DNA of 64,000 bases from Saccharomonospora marina XMU15. GTDB taxonomy: Bacteria > Actinomycetota > Actinomycetes > Mycobacteriales > Pseudonocardiaceae. Location: the NCBI RefSeq assembly GCF_000244955.1, contig NZ_CM001439.1, forward strand, positions 2,508,628 to 2,572,627, given 5' to 3'. How positions within the stretch are numbered: the first letter of the stretch is position 1; each line of letters begins with the position of its first letter. Shown one piece after another: positions 26,537 to 34,571 of the stretch. A program made the position numbers and the translations under genes. The notes beneath the pieces are model-generated. The model was given only the letters and a program-made list of their open reading frames with translations, had not been told where the DNA came from and ran no database searches.

Positions 26537-28116
26537 CCATGGACATGAGGCAGCCGAACCACCTTGGCCACCTGATCATCTCGGCCCTGCACCGCCATCG
26601 GGACAAGCCCGTGCTGGTACTGGGGGAGACCACTTTGACCGGTCGGCAGACCGCACAGCGGGTCAGCCAGTACGCGCAGGCGTTCGAGGCACTCGGCGCG
26701 GGCACCGGTGCCTCGTCGGCCCTGCTGTCCACGAACCGTCCCGAGGTGTTGCTCATCATCGGCGCGGGCCAGGTGCTCGGTTCACGGCGCACCGCGCTGC
26801 ACCCGCTCGGGTCACTGGACGACCACGCCTACGTGCTCGACGACGCGGGCATCTCCACACTCATCATCGACCCGGTGCCCTCGTTCGTGGAACGTGCGCG
26901 GGGACTGCTGGAGAAGGTGCCCGGACTGCGGCAGGTGCTCACCATCGGACCGGTGCCCGAGGCGCTGGCCGATACCGGTGCGCGTGACCTGGCCGAGGTG
27001 GCGGCGACCTTCGAGCCGCGACCGCTGGAGGCGGCCGACCTCCCGCCCGACCACATCGTTTCCATCACCTACACCGGCGGCACGACCGGCAAGCCGAAGG
27101 GCGTCATCGGCACCGCGCAGGCCATGACCACCATGACACAGATCCAACTCGCCGAGTGGGAATGGCCGAGGGCGCCGAAGTTCCTGGTGTGCACGCCGCT
27201 GTCGCACGCGGGCGCGGCGTTCTTCGCACCGACGCTGATCAAGGGCGGTTCGCTGGTGGTGCTGCCGCGGTTCGACCCCGCCGAGGTGCTGCGCACGATC
27301 GAGGAGCAGCGCATCACGGCGACCATGCTGGTGCCCACGATGCTGTACGCGCTGCTGGACCACCCCGACTCGCGCACCCGTGACCTGTCGTCGCTGGAAA
27401 CCGTGTACTACGGCGCCGCCGCCATCAACCCGGTTCGGCTGCGGGAGGCGATCGAGCGGTTCGGCCCCATCTTCGCGCAGTACTACGGACAGTCGGAGGC
27501 GCCGATGGCGATCAGCTACCTCGGCAAGGACGAGCACGACGAGGCCCGGCTGGCCTCGTGTGGCCGTCCTTCGGCGTTCGTGCGAACCGCGCTGCTCGAC
27601 GAGAACGGCAACCAGGTGGCGCCGGGCGAGCCCGGCGAGATCTGCGTGGCCGGGCCGCTGCTGGCAGGTGGCTACTGGAACAAGCCGGAGGCCACGGCGG
27701 AGGCCTTCCGGGACGGGTGGCTGCACACCGGTGACGTGGCCAGGCAGGACGAGGACGGCTTCCTGTTCATCGTAGACCGCGTCAAGGACATGATCGTCAC
27801 CGGCGGGTTCAACGTTTTCCCCCGCGAGGTCGAGGACGTCGTCGCCGCTCACCCTGCCGTAGCGCAGGTCGGCGTGATCGGCACCCCCGACGAGAAGTGG
27901 GGTGAGGCCGTCACCGCGGTGATCGTGCTTCGCGAGGGGCACCCGGCCGACGAGGAGTCGATCGCGAAACTCACCGAGGAGATCGTCGCGTCCGTCAAGG
28001 AGCGAAAGGGCTCCGTCCAAGCTCCCAAGCATGTGATCGTCGCCGACTCGCTGCCGCTGACCGCTCTGGGCAAACCGGACAAGAAGGCGCTCAGGGAGAC
28101 CGTGAAGCTCCCATAG
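26533..28116 (+). CDS. Class I acyl-CoA ligase (fatty acid/steroid acid type)
   Basis: A 527-residue AMP-forming acid-CoA ligase. P-loop YTGGTTGKPKG (about 178-188), YYGQSEAPMAISYLG, LHTGDVARQDEDGF, DRVKDMIVTGGFNVFPREVEDV and the C-terminal catalytic Lys in LTALGKPDKKAL are all visible. It would activate the pathway's carboxylic acid before the thiolase-fold enzymes act. FadD3/FadD17/FadD19-like ligases occupy the same place in steroid catabolic operons; the exact substrate is not readable. Last gene of the coupled unit that begins at the aldehyde dehydrogenase. Confidence 0.92.
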   Translation: MTMDMRQPNHLGHLIISALHRHRDKPVLVLGETTLTGRQTAQRVSQYAQAFEALGAGTGASSALLSTNRPEVLLIIGAGQVLGSRRTALHPLGSLDDHAYVLDDAGISTLIIDPVPSFVERARGLLEKVPGLRQVLTIGPVPEALADTGARDLAEVAATFEPRPLEAADLPPDHIVSITYTGGTTGKPKGVIGTAQAMTTMTQIQLAEWEWPRAPKFLVCTPLSHAGAAFFAPTLIKGGSLVVLPRFDPAEVLRTIEEQRITATMLVPTMLYALLDHPDSRTRDLSSLETVYYGAAAINPVRLREAIERFGPIFAQYYGQSEAPMAISYLGKDEHDEARLASCGRPSAFVRTALLDENGNQVAPGEPGEICVAGPLLAGGYWNKPEATAEAFRDGWLHTGDVARQDEDGFLFIVDRVKDMIVTGGFNVFPREVEDVVAAHPAVAQVGVIGTPDEKWGEAVTAVIVLREGHPADEESIAKLTEEIVASVKERKGSVQAPKHVIVADSLPLTALGKPDKKALRETVKLP

Positions 28117-28206
28117 GCGGTCCACCTCGGCCGGGTGCGCGAAACGGGCAGGTAAGATCACGTCGAGTTCCATTTCGTAGCACCGCGGCCCGGCTGGAGT
28201 TGCCCC

Positions 28207-29652
28207 TTGACGGACGAGAGTCAACTGGTCGGGGGCCGCTACCGGTTGGGGGAATGGCTCGGAACCGGCGCGATGGGCGTGGTGTGGAAAGGCGAGGACG
28301 AGCGCCTGCACCGCACGGTGGCGCTGAAGCGCCTGCACCTGCAACCGCAGCCGGGGTCACCGACCGCGGACGTGCGGGCCCGTGCGATGCGGGAGGGACG
28401 CATCGCCGCGCGCCTGCTGCACCCCAACGCCATCGCCGTCTTCGACGTGATCGAGGACGAGGGCGATCCGTGGCTGGTGATGGAGTACCTGCCCTCCACC
28501 AGCCTGGCACAGGTCATCGCCGAGCGAGGCAGGCTCGAACCGGCCGAGGTCGCCGCCATCGGCAGGCAGGTGGCGGCGGCACTCGCGGCCGCGCACCGGT
28601 CGGGGATCGTGCACCGAGACGTCAAGCCCGCCAACGTGCTGCTCGCCGAGGACGGGACCGCCAAGATCTCCGACTTCGGCATCTCCCGTGCGGCGGGCGA
28701 TGTCACGCTGACCGCGAGCGGATTCGTGGCCGGGACCCCGGCCTACTTCGCGCCGGAGGTCGCCAGGGGCAACGACGCCGACTTCCGCTCCGACGTCTTC
28801 TCGCTGGGTTCGACCCTGTACCATGCCATCGAGGGCGCGCCGCCGTTCGGCACGCAGGACAACGCGATCGCGTTGCTGCACAAGGTTTCCCAGGGCGAGA
28901 TCGAGCCGCCCGGTCATGCGGGCCCACTGCGCCCGGTGCTGCTGAAGTTGCTCGACCCCGATCCCGACGCCCGGCCGGACATGGCGCAGGCGGCGGCCGA
29001 ACTCGCCAGGTTGTCGGCACCAGCGACGCCGCGGGCGGATGTCAGCACGTCGTCGGACCGGCCCGGCACGGTCGCTGCCGCCGCGCGCAAGCGATCCACC
29101 TTGGTGGCGGCGCTGGCACTGGTCATCGTGCTGGCAGCGGGGGCGGCGGGTTGGTGGCTGCTCAGCCGGGAGGAACGGTCCCATACCGGGGCGTCCGGCA
29201 TGGCCGCGTCCCGCGAGGCGGACCGGCCTTCCGCAGGCTCGGGTACGGTGAACCCGACCGGGCCGTCCGCTCCGGCGTCCCCCACAACGGAAACTACCTC
29301 GGCGCCGTCGAGTTCCTCGGAGCCCGACAAGCCCGCCACCGACCCGGCACGCCGACTCGAGTCGGCGCTGCGCGCTTACTACGCGCTGATACCCGGCGAT
29401 CTGCGTGCGGGTTACGACAGGCTCACCGAGCGCTTCAAGCGCACCCGCACCCCGAGCTTCGCCGACTACGAGGCATTCTGGAGCCGGATGAGGTCGGTAC
29501 GGGTGAGCGACGTGAGGGCGGGCCGTGGCAACACCGTGACCGCGACGATCACCTACTTCTTCGTGGGCGGCGGTTCGACGACGGAACGGCACGTCTACAC
29601 CCTTGTCGAGCAAGGCGGCACGATGGCGATCGACTCACAGTCCTACGCGTAG
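28207..29652 (+). CDS. Membrane Ser/Thr protein kinase with extracellular NTF2-like domain
   Basis: A 481-residue Hanks-type kinase. Gly loop LGTGAMGVVWKG, VALKRL (catalytic Lys), HRDVKPANVLL, DFGISR and GTPAYFAPEVARG are all intact in residues 10-270. A membrane helix LVAALALVIVLAAGAAGWWLL (about 300-320) is followed by a Ser/Pro/Thr-rich linker and a C-terminal extracellular domain of about 100 residues (LRAYYALIPGDLRAGYDRLT ...) resembling NTF2-like sensor folds, not PASTA. TTG is the only reasonable start, with GGAG 8 bases upstream. The signal and substrates are unknown; it is a single-gene unit. Confidence 0.93.
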   Translation: MTDESQLVGGRYRLGEWLGTGAMGVVWKGEDERLHRTVALKRLHLQPQPGSPTADVRARAMREGRIAARLLHPNAIAVFDVIEDEGDPWLVMEYLPSTSLAQVIAERGRLEPAEVAAIGRQVAAALAAAHRSGIVHRDVKPANVLLAEDGTAKISDFGISRAAGDVTLTASGFVAGTPAYFAPEVARGNDADFRSDVFSLGSTLYHAIEGAPPFGTQDNAIALLHKVSQGEIEPPGHAGPLRPVLLKLLDPDPDARPDMAQAAAELARLSAPATPRADVSTSSDRPGTVAAAARKRSTLVAALALVIVLAAGAAGWWLLSREERSHTGASGMAASREADRPSAGSGTVNPTGPSAPASPTTETTSAPSSSSEPDKPATDPARRLESALRAYYALIPGDLRAGYDRLTERFKRTRTPSFADYEAFWSRMRSVRVSDVRAGRGNTVTATITYFFVGGGSTTERHVYTLVEQGGTMAIDSQSYA

Positions 29653-29714
29653 CCGACGACCCGTGACCGGTGATCCTGTGCCGAATCCTGCCCTTCCTCG
29701 GTGGTTCGAGTCAC

Positions 29715-29720
29715 TAGACT
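29715..29720 (+). promoter_or_regulatory. Minus-10 element for a probably leaderless transcript
   Basis: TAGACT fits the actinobacterial TANNNT minus-10 consensus and lies 6 bases before the GTG at 29727, so transcription would begin at or very near the start codon. No ribosome site precedes the GTG, which supports a leaderless mRNA. Confidence 0.5.
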
Positions 29721-29726
29721 GCCCCC

Positions 29727-30137
29727 GTGATCAATATCTTGGCCGGGCTCATGGGCGCGTTGCTGGGCTTCTCCGGCGCGTTGCTGGGGGCCTGGATCAA
29801 GAGCAGCGGTGAGCACCGGCGGTGGTTACGCGACCAGAAGCTGGCCGGTGCGGCCGAGATGGTCGGCGCGGGCACCAGCATCTACGAGTACCGCAGCGGC
29901 GGCAAGTACTGGCTGGAATCGTTCGAACCAAGCGAGTTGCGCGAGTGGCAGTCGCGGTTGCAGCAGGGTCGCGCGGTGATCCACCTGTTGTGCACGCGGG
30001 AAACCCGTGAGCACGCGGACTCCTTCGCCAGGTCGTGCTGGCGCGCCAAGCGTGGTGACGGCGAGCACGAAGACGTGACTGTCGCGGCGCTGCGCGCCTT
30101 CAATGTCGCGCTGCGCAAGGAGATCGGCAGCGAGTAG
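29727..30137 (+). CDS. Hypothetical small membrane-anchored protein
   Basis: A 136-residue protein I do not recognise. Residues 1-23 form one hydrophobic helix (INILAGLMGALLGFSGALLGAWI), the rest is soluble, charged and helical (GEHRRWLRDQKLAGAAEMVGAG, EWQSRLQQGRAV, ARSCWRAKRG). The layout of an N-terminal anchor plus a short cytoplasmic helical domain is common among actinobacterial proteins of unknown role. The GTG start is supported by the minus-10 element just upstream. It is followed by about 800 bases without a clear gene. Confidence 0.65.
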   Translation: MINILAGLMGALLGFSGALLGAWIKSSGEHRRWLRDQKLAGAAEMVGAGTSIYEYRSGGKYWLESFEPSELREWQSRLQQGRAVIHLLCTRETREHADSFARSCWRAKRGDGEHEDVTVAALRAFNVALRKEIGSE

Positions 30138-30228
30138 GCCGCCGAAGCCTGCCACGGCCGTGATCACGGCCGCGGCTTCACCGCCTCGCCGCCTGCCCGG
30201 TATCGCGATGCAGCACCAAGCCTGGGTA

Positions 30229-30331
<103 letters not shown>

Positions 30332-30693
30332 GACGATCCTTCTCCGGCGCCGTGACGGAACTGTGCCGCAGGGTCGGCTGGTGGGCGTATTGCGCGGCCG
30401 CCCCCCATACGCCGGAGCTGGAAGCCGACCTGCCGTGCAGCCGAGAACCGCGAGGACCGGCCGGGGACCGGCTACCGTTGTCGCCTGCGCACGGTTTGCG
30501 GGTCATTGCGGCTGCCTGCATCGCGGTCACCGGTCGCGTCATCCAGCTCCAGGTGCGTGCATGCGTTCACCGAGTAGCCGGTGACGAGTGGTCTACACCG
30601 GACTCGTCGGTGAACCGGCGACTGAACTGGCGTTCGAACCGGTACTACTCTCGACAGCTGGCGGGCAGCGCGGACACCCTCACCCCATCGAGT

Positions 30694-30709
30694 TCGAACG
30701 CATGTTCGA
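30694..30709. promoter_or_regulatory. LexA (SOS) box
   Basis: TCGAAC-GCAT-GTTCGA matches the actinobacterial LexA consensus TCGAAC(N4)GTTCGA at all twelve fixed positions. It lies 58 bases before a 32-codon frame with a strong ribosome site, and a TAGTGT minus-10-like hexamer lies at 30719-30724. This is the normal geometry of a DNA-damage-induced promoter. Confidence 0.8.
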
Positions 30710-30738
30710 TGTCTGCGGTAGTGTGGAGACATCGAACA
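30703..30738. repeat. 12-base inverted repeat overlapping the LexA box
   Basis: TGTTCGATGTCT (30703-30714) and AGACATCGAACA (30727-30738) are exact reverse complements separated by 12 bases that contain the TAGTGT hexamer. The left arm shares its GTTCGA with the LexA box. It could form an RNA hairpin just before the ribosome site or offer a second LexA half-site pair. Confidence 0.7.
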
Positions 30739-30767
30739 GTTGTTCTACGGTCTTGGAGGAAACCTCG

Positions 30768-30866
30768 ATGTTCTCGTCGCTGCTGTCCAATGCGGACCTG
30801 CGAACCTGCGGACCTCGAGCGAACGGGTGGTGCTACGCCAAACGCGGTGCTCGCCGCCGGGGGTGA
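30768..30866 (+). CDS. Short LexA-boxed reading frame, possible remnant of a DUF222/13E12-type gene
   Basis: ATG at 30768 has GGAGGA 8 bases upstream and opens a 32-codon frame starting MFSSLLSNADLRT. LexA boxes plus such starts are known for the DUF222/HNH (13E12) family of actinobacteria. In the next frame, about ten codons later, the DNA reads SSERVVLRQTR, which resembles the usual ERVVLRQ-type helix of that family, so a frameshifted, truncated remnant is possible. It may equally be a small SOS peptide. The evidence for either is thin. Confidence 0.3.
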   Translation: MFSSLLSNADLRTCGPRANGWCYAKRGARRRG

Positions 30867-30945
30867 GGGTTCGACTGGCGAGGCGGCACCAATCTTCGCC
30901 ATGGCACCTGTCCGACCGTGCGTTCAGGAGCGCGGGACGCGATAC

Positions 30946-33504
30946 TCACCCGGCACGGGTGCGCACCGCGTCCCGCGCTCTGGCTGCCCGTGCGAGCGCC
31001 AGTTCCCCTCGCTGTTCGAGCAGGACACGCAACAGTTCCTGGGGCAGCCTGCCCCGCTGTAGGACGTCGTCGGTTCGGGCGAGCACCTCCTGCTCGGCGT
31101 CGGTGACCCGTGGATAGAGGCCGCGTGCCACGCTGCGAGCGCACTCGGGCCCCTCCGCCTGCCACACGGACTCTAAAACCGTGAAGTAGCGCTCCGCGTA
31201 CGGCGTCAGGACGTCCTCCTGGCCGGGCTGGCGAAACCCTGCCATGATCGCCTGGCGCTCGGCCAAGGAGTGAGCACCACTGAACACGCGGTGCCACGAC
31301 TGCTCCTTGGCCGAGGGTCGCGGCCGTGCGGCCTCGACCGACAGCGCGCGTCTTCGGCCGTCCGAACGAGGTTCGGCCGCCAGTTCGGCGGCGACGAGGT
31401 CCTCCACCGGGCGGCCGTGAGCGGACAGCCGCAGCAGCGCCCGCCAGCGAAGATTCCTGTCGATCGTCAGTTCCTGCCATGGTGGGCGGCGCAGCGCCAT
31501 GTCGTACAGCAGGCTGTCGTGCTCGGCTGCCGCGGAGCGGAGCAGCGCATCGGCCAGGGCGAGCTGCCGGTCGAGTCCCGTTGCCAGGTCCAACTCGCCC
31601 CGCAGGTGAGTGTGCATCGCGTGCAGCAGCGGCGCGGTGTTGGAGCGTTCGCCGTAGTCGATTGCCGCGACCACCGCGCGGCCACACAGCAGCCGCAGCG
31701 ACTCGGCGTCCTTCTCCAGCGGTGCGTGCCTCAGCACGGTCGCCACGAACACGCGGGCGGCCAGCCGCGCGTCAAGCACGTCGTCCCACAGCGCACCCCA
31801 AGCCACGGCACGCGCGGTCGGATCGGCGAGTGTGGCTATCGCGTTCAGCAGCGCACGCCGGGAAGCCGGGTCGAGGCGCACCTTGATGTGGGTGCGCCCG
31901 TCGTCGTTGGGCAGCACCAGATCAGCCGCCCGACACGGTGCTCGTACGGAGCCACGCCGGTCGAGGTGCAGCACGGTGTTGTGCCGCAGTCGCAACCCGG
32001 GGCCGTCACTGGTGTAGCAGCCGATCCGTGGTTGCAGCCGCCTGGGATGCGGAGGCGGGTCGCTCAAGTGCACGGCTGTCGCCCCGGAACCCGGGCGGAA
32101 CACCTCAACGACGTCCACCCCGGGTTGCGCCAACCACTCCTCGGCCCACTCGGTCAGATCGGTGGCCGTGGCCGACCGCAGCGACGCGAGTAGGTGGTCG
32201 GGGTCTGCCGTGCTCCACGCGTGGTGCTCGACAAAGCGGCCCAGGCCATCGACGAAGCCCTCCCAGCCGACGTGGTCGGCGAGCTGAAGCAGCACCGAGG
32301 CACCCTTGTCGCGTGCGATCGCATCGAAGCTCGCCCTCGCCGTGCCGGTATCGGGAACGTCCTCGGCAACCGGCCGGCTGGTGGGCAGCCGGTCCGCGTG
32401 CCGCGCCCGCGCACGGACGCGCTGCTCGAACTGCGGCCAGCCCGTGCCGAACGGGGTCACCGCCTGTTGCGCCTGCGCGGCCAGCATCGTGGCCATGCCC
32501 TCCCGCAGCCACAGCCCGTTCCACCAACGAATACCGACCAGACCCCCGAACCACATGTGCGCCATGGCCCGCAGTAGCACCTCGGCCCGCCGTCGCCGCC
32601 TGGTGGCAGTCGCCGTAGCGCCGCAGAAGAGCAGGTTCTCGTCGACGACGACACACCCCGGGTGTTCGGCAGCGGAAACCGCGCACTCGGGCACGAAGAC
32701 GTGGTCGTACTTCGCGAACGGGTAGGGCCGCTTCAGCAGCCGCTCGTAGTGGTCCAAGCCGTGGCCGATCAACTCGAACAGTTCCTCGGCGGCCGACTCC
32801 AACTCCTCGGACAGTCCCGGACGGGCGCACAACATGAGCGGAAGATCGCCGTGGCGACCGTTGACCCGGTGAAACGGCCCTGCCACCAGAGTGGTGAGGT
32901 ACGGAGGCAACGGCGGAGTGGGGGCGAACGCCCACAGCGCGCGACCGCCCGGCAACGGTTCGGGTTCACCGACCGGCTCGGTGTTGGCCAGCACCCGCCA
33001 CCGCTCGTCCACGGTGATCACGGGCTCCAGCGTCGCCCGCAGATCCGGCTGGTCGAAGCAGGGGTACACGCGGTGGGCTTCGAACGGCCGGAACCTCGTG
33101 TGCAGGTAAGACTGCCCGTCCTCGGGGTCGCGGAAGCGGTGCAGGCCCACACCCGACCGTCCGTACGCAGCCGCGCCAACCACGCGCACCACGTTCTCGC
33201 CCGCCACGGTGGGCACATAGACGCGTTCGGCGTGGTATGCCCCTGTGTCAAGGGTCGTTCCGTTGCACTCGACGAACCACGGGCTGCCCGCGAAGTCGAG
33301 GAAGGTCAGCGTGTTTCCGCTGCGCGCGCGGAACCGGATCGTGGCGTCGCAACGGAACCGGTCGTCGGCCGCGGTCAGATCAAGGTCCACCCGGTAGCGC
33401 ACGTCCGACACCAACTCGGCTCGGGCGGCCGCTTCGCGCCTTGTCAGGTTGCCATTCTCGACGAGGCTCGGAAAACTCTCCCCCGAACCGGTCGGCTGCG
33501 TCAT
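30946..33504 (-). CDS. M1 (PepN-like) aminopeptidase homologue with lost zinc/catalytic motif
   Basis: An 852-residue protein with full M1 architecture: N-terminal beta-saddle (YRVDLDLTAADDRF), HTRFRPFEAHRVYPCFDQPDLRA (about 135-157), catalytic thermolysin-like domain and a long C-terminal ERAP1-like helical domain. The GAMEN exopeptidase motif is SAAEH (277-281). The zinc motif HEXXH reads RAMAH (312-316): the first His is Arg and the catalytic Glu is Ala; the second His (316) and the Glu of WLREG (335) remain. It should not hydrolyse peptides by the M1 mechanism and is more likely a binding, scaffold or regulatory protein. The end is only 15 residues from the convergent gene-poor region. 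Confidence 0.9.
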   Translation of the reverse strand: MTQPTGSGESFPSLVENGNLTRREAAARAELVSDVRYRVDLDLTAADDRFRCDATIRFRARSGNTLTFLDFAGSPWFVECNGTTLDTGAYHAERVYVPTVAGENVVRVVGAAAYGRSGVGLHRFRDPEDGQSYLHTRFRPFEAHRVYPCFDQPDLRATLEPVITVDERWRVLANTEPVGEPEPLPGGRALWAFAPTPPLPPYLTTLVAGPFHRVNGRHGDLPLMLCARPGLSEELESAAEELFELIGHGLDHYERLLKRPYPFAKYDHVFVPECAVSAAEHPGCVVVDENLLFCGATATATRRRRRAEVLLRAMAHMWFGGLVGIRWWNGLWLREGMATMLAAQAQQAVTPFGTGWPQFEQRVRARARHADRLPTSRPVAEDVPDTGTARASFDAIARDKGASVLLQLADHVGWEGFVDGLGRFVEHHAWSTADPDHLLASLRSATATDLTEWAEEWLAQPGVDVVEVFRPGSGATAVHLSDPPPHPRRLQPRIGCYTSDGPGLRLRHNTVLHLDRRGSVRAPCRAADLVLPNDDGRTHIKVRLDPASRRALLNAIATLADPTARAVAWGALWDDVLDARLAARVFVATVLRHAPLEKDAESLRLLCGRAVVAAIDYGERSNTAPLLHAMHTHLRGELDLATGLDRQLALADALLRSAAAEHDSLLYDMALRRPPWQELTIDRNLRWRALLRLSAHGRPVEDLVAAELAAEPRSDGRRRALSVEAARPRPSAKEQSWHRVFSGAHSLAERQAIMAGFRQPGQEDVLTPYAERYFTVLESVWQAEGPECARSVARGLYPRVTDAEQEVLARTDDVLQRGRLPQELLRVLLEQRGELALARAARARDAVRTRAG

Positions 33505-33558
33505 CTCGCGGCCACCGCCGGTGCGTTCCTCGGGCCCGGCCCCCGGCCGCTCATGAGT

Positions 33559-34452
33559 TCACAGCTCCACCTCGAGGCCTGCCCTGCCGACCTCCACGCC
33601 CATTTTCGTGAGCAGTTGGTGTTCGGGGGATTCCGGGTCGAGGATGGGATTGGTGTTGTTCACGTGCGTGTACACCTTGCGTTTCGCGGGCAGCCGGGCG
33701 AGCATACGCAGCGAACCGTCGGCGCCGCCGACGGCAAGGTGCCCCATGTCGCGGCCGCGACGGGTTCCGGTGTTGCCGCGCGTCATCTCGTCGTCGGTGA
33801 AGAAGGTGCCGTCGATCATCACACAGTCCACGCCGTCGAGCCGCGCCGCGAAGTCGGCGTCCCAGCGCGGCACCGTCGGGGCGTACACGGCGGTGCCGCC
33901 GGTGACGGTATCCCGCAGGTGGAAGCCGATCTCCCAGTCGGCGAACGGCTTGGGATGGCGGACGTAGCGTGGTGGTTTGCTGCCTGTCGGGAACGCTGTG
34001 ACCTGCAGCTGCTCGTCGAGTTCCACGGTGTCGCCGGTGCGCAGCTCGCGCCATGACAGCTCGGCATAGTCGGCGAGAAGTTCGCTGACCGGGAAGTCGC
34101 TGCCGAGTGCGTCGAGTACGGGCGGCGTCGCGTACACCGACAGCGGCGATCCTTCCCGCAGTACGAGCAGGCCGATGGTGTGGTCGAACTCGGCGTCGCT
34201 GAGCAGCACGCCCGCCACCGGGGTGTCGCGCACCCCCGGCCCCGGGTGCAGGGACGGGGTGGCCGCGATCTGGTGGTGCACGTCGGGGGTGGCGTTGAGC
34301 AGGAACCAGCGCTGCCCCGTGCCGGAGACGGCGAGGCCCGCGTGAAACGATGCGGCGCCGGGCCGCTCCCGTGCCTTGCGGCAGCCGGTGCACGCGCAGT
34401 TCCACTGTGGATAACCACCACCGGCGGCGACGCCCAGGCAACGCAGCAACAT
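33559..34452 (-). CDS. pqqB: PqqB-type MBL-fold protein
   Basis: A 297-residue protein matching PqqB, the MBL-fold hydroxylase of pyrroloquinoline quinone biosynthesis. Family features: MLLRCLGVAAGGGYPQWNC start, CxxC in NCACTGC, LLNATPDVHHQIA, LLSDAEFDHTIGLLVLREG (the PqqB form of the metal motif), FADWEIGFHL, DCVMIDGTFFTDDEM and MGHLAVGG. The ATG at 34452 has GAGGAGGA upstream; the longer open frame runs antisense-like into the regulator gene. No pqqA, C, D or E is in the window, so it is either an orphan or part of a scattered set. Same strand as the upstream LytTR regulator. Confidence 0.87.
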   Translation of the reverse strand: MLLRCLGVAAGGGYPQWNCACTGCRKARERPGAASFHAGLAVSGTGQRWFLLNATPDVHHQIAATPSLHPGPGVRDTPVAGVLLSDAEFDHTIGLLVLREGSPLSVYATPPVLDALGSDFPVSELLADYAELSWRELRTGDTVELDEQLQVTAFPTGSKPPRYVRHPKPFADWEIGFHLRDTVTGGTAVYAPTVPRWDADFAARLDGVDCVMIDGTFFTDDEMTRGNTGTRRGRDMGHLAVGGADGSLRMLARLPAKRKVYTHVNNTNPILDPESPEHQLLTKMGVEVGRAGLEVEL

Positions 34453-34571
34453 GGCATCCTCCTCGCGACCGCTGAAACCATGGCTGCTGAGCACACCATT
34501 GGGCAACTGATCAACGACTAGTGGGCGGCTTTTCGTCACGAACGGAAGGCGGCCGCGAACGAATGGGGCGC

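Noticed and set aside
29700-29720. tRNA T-arm-like GGTTCGAGTC
   Set aside because: The flanking bases do not form a five-pair T stem, and no anticodon or acceptor stem can be drawn; it overlaps a minus-10 element.
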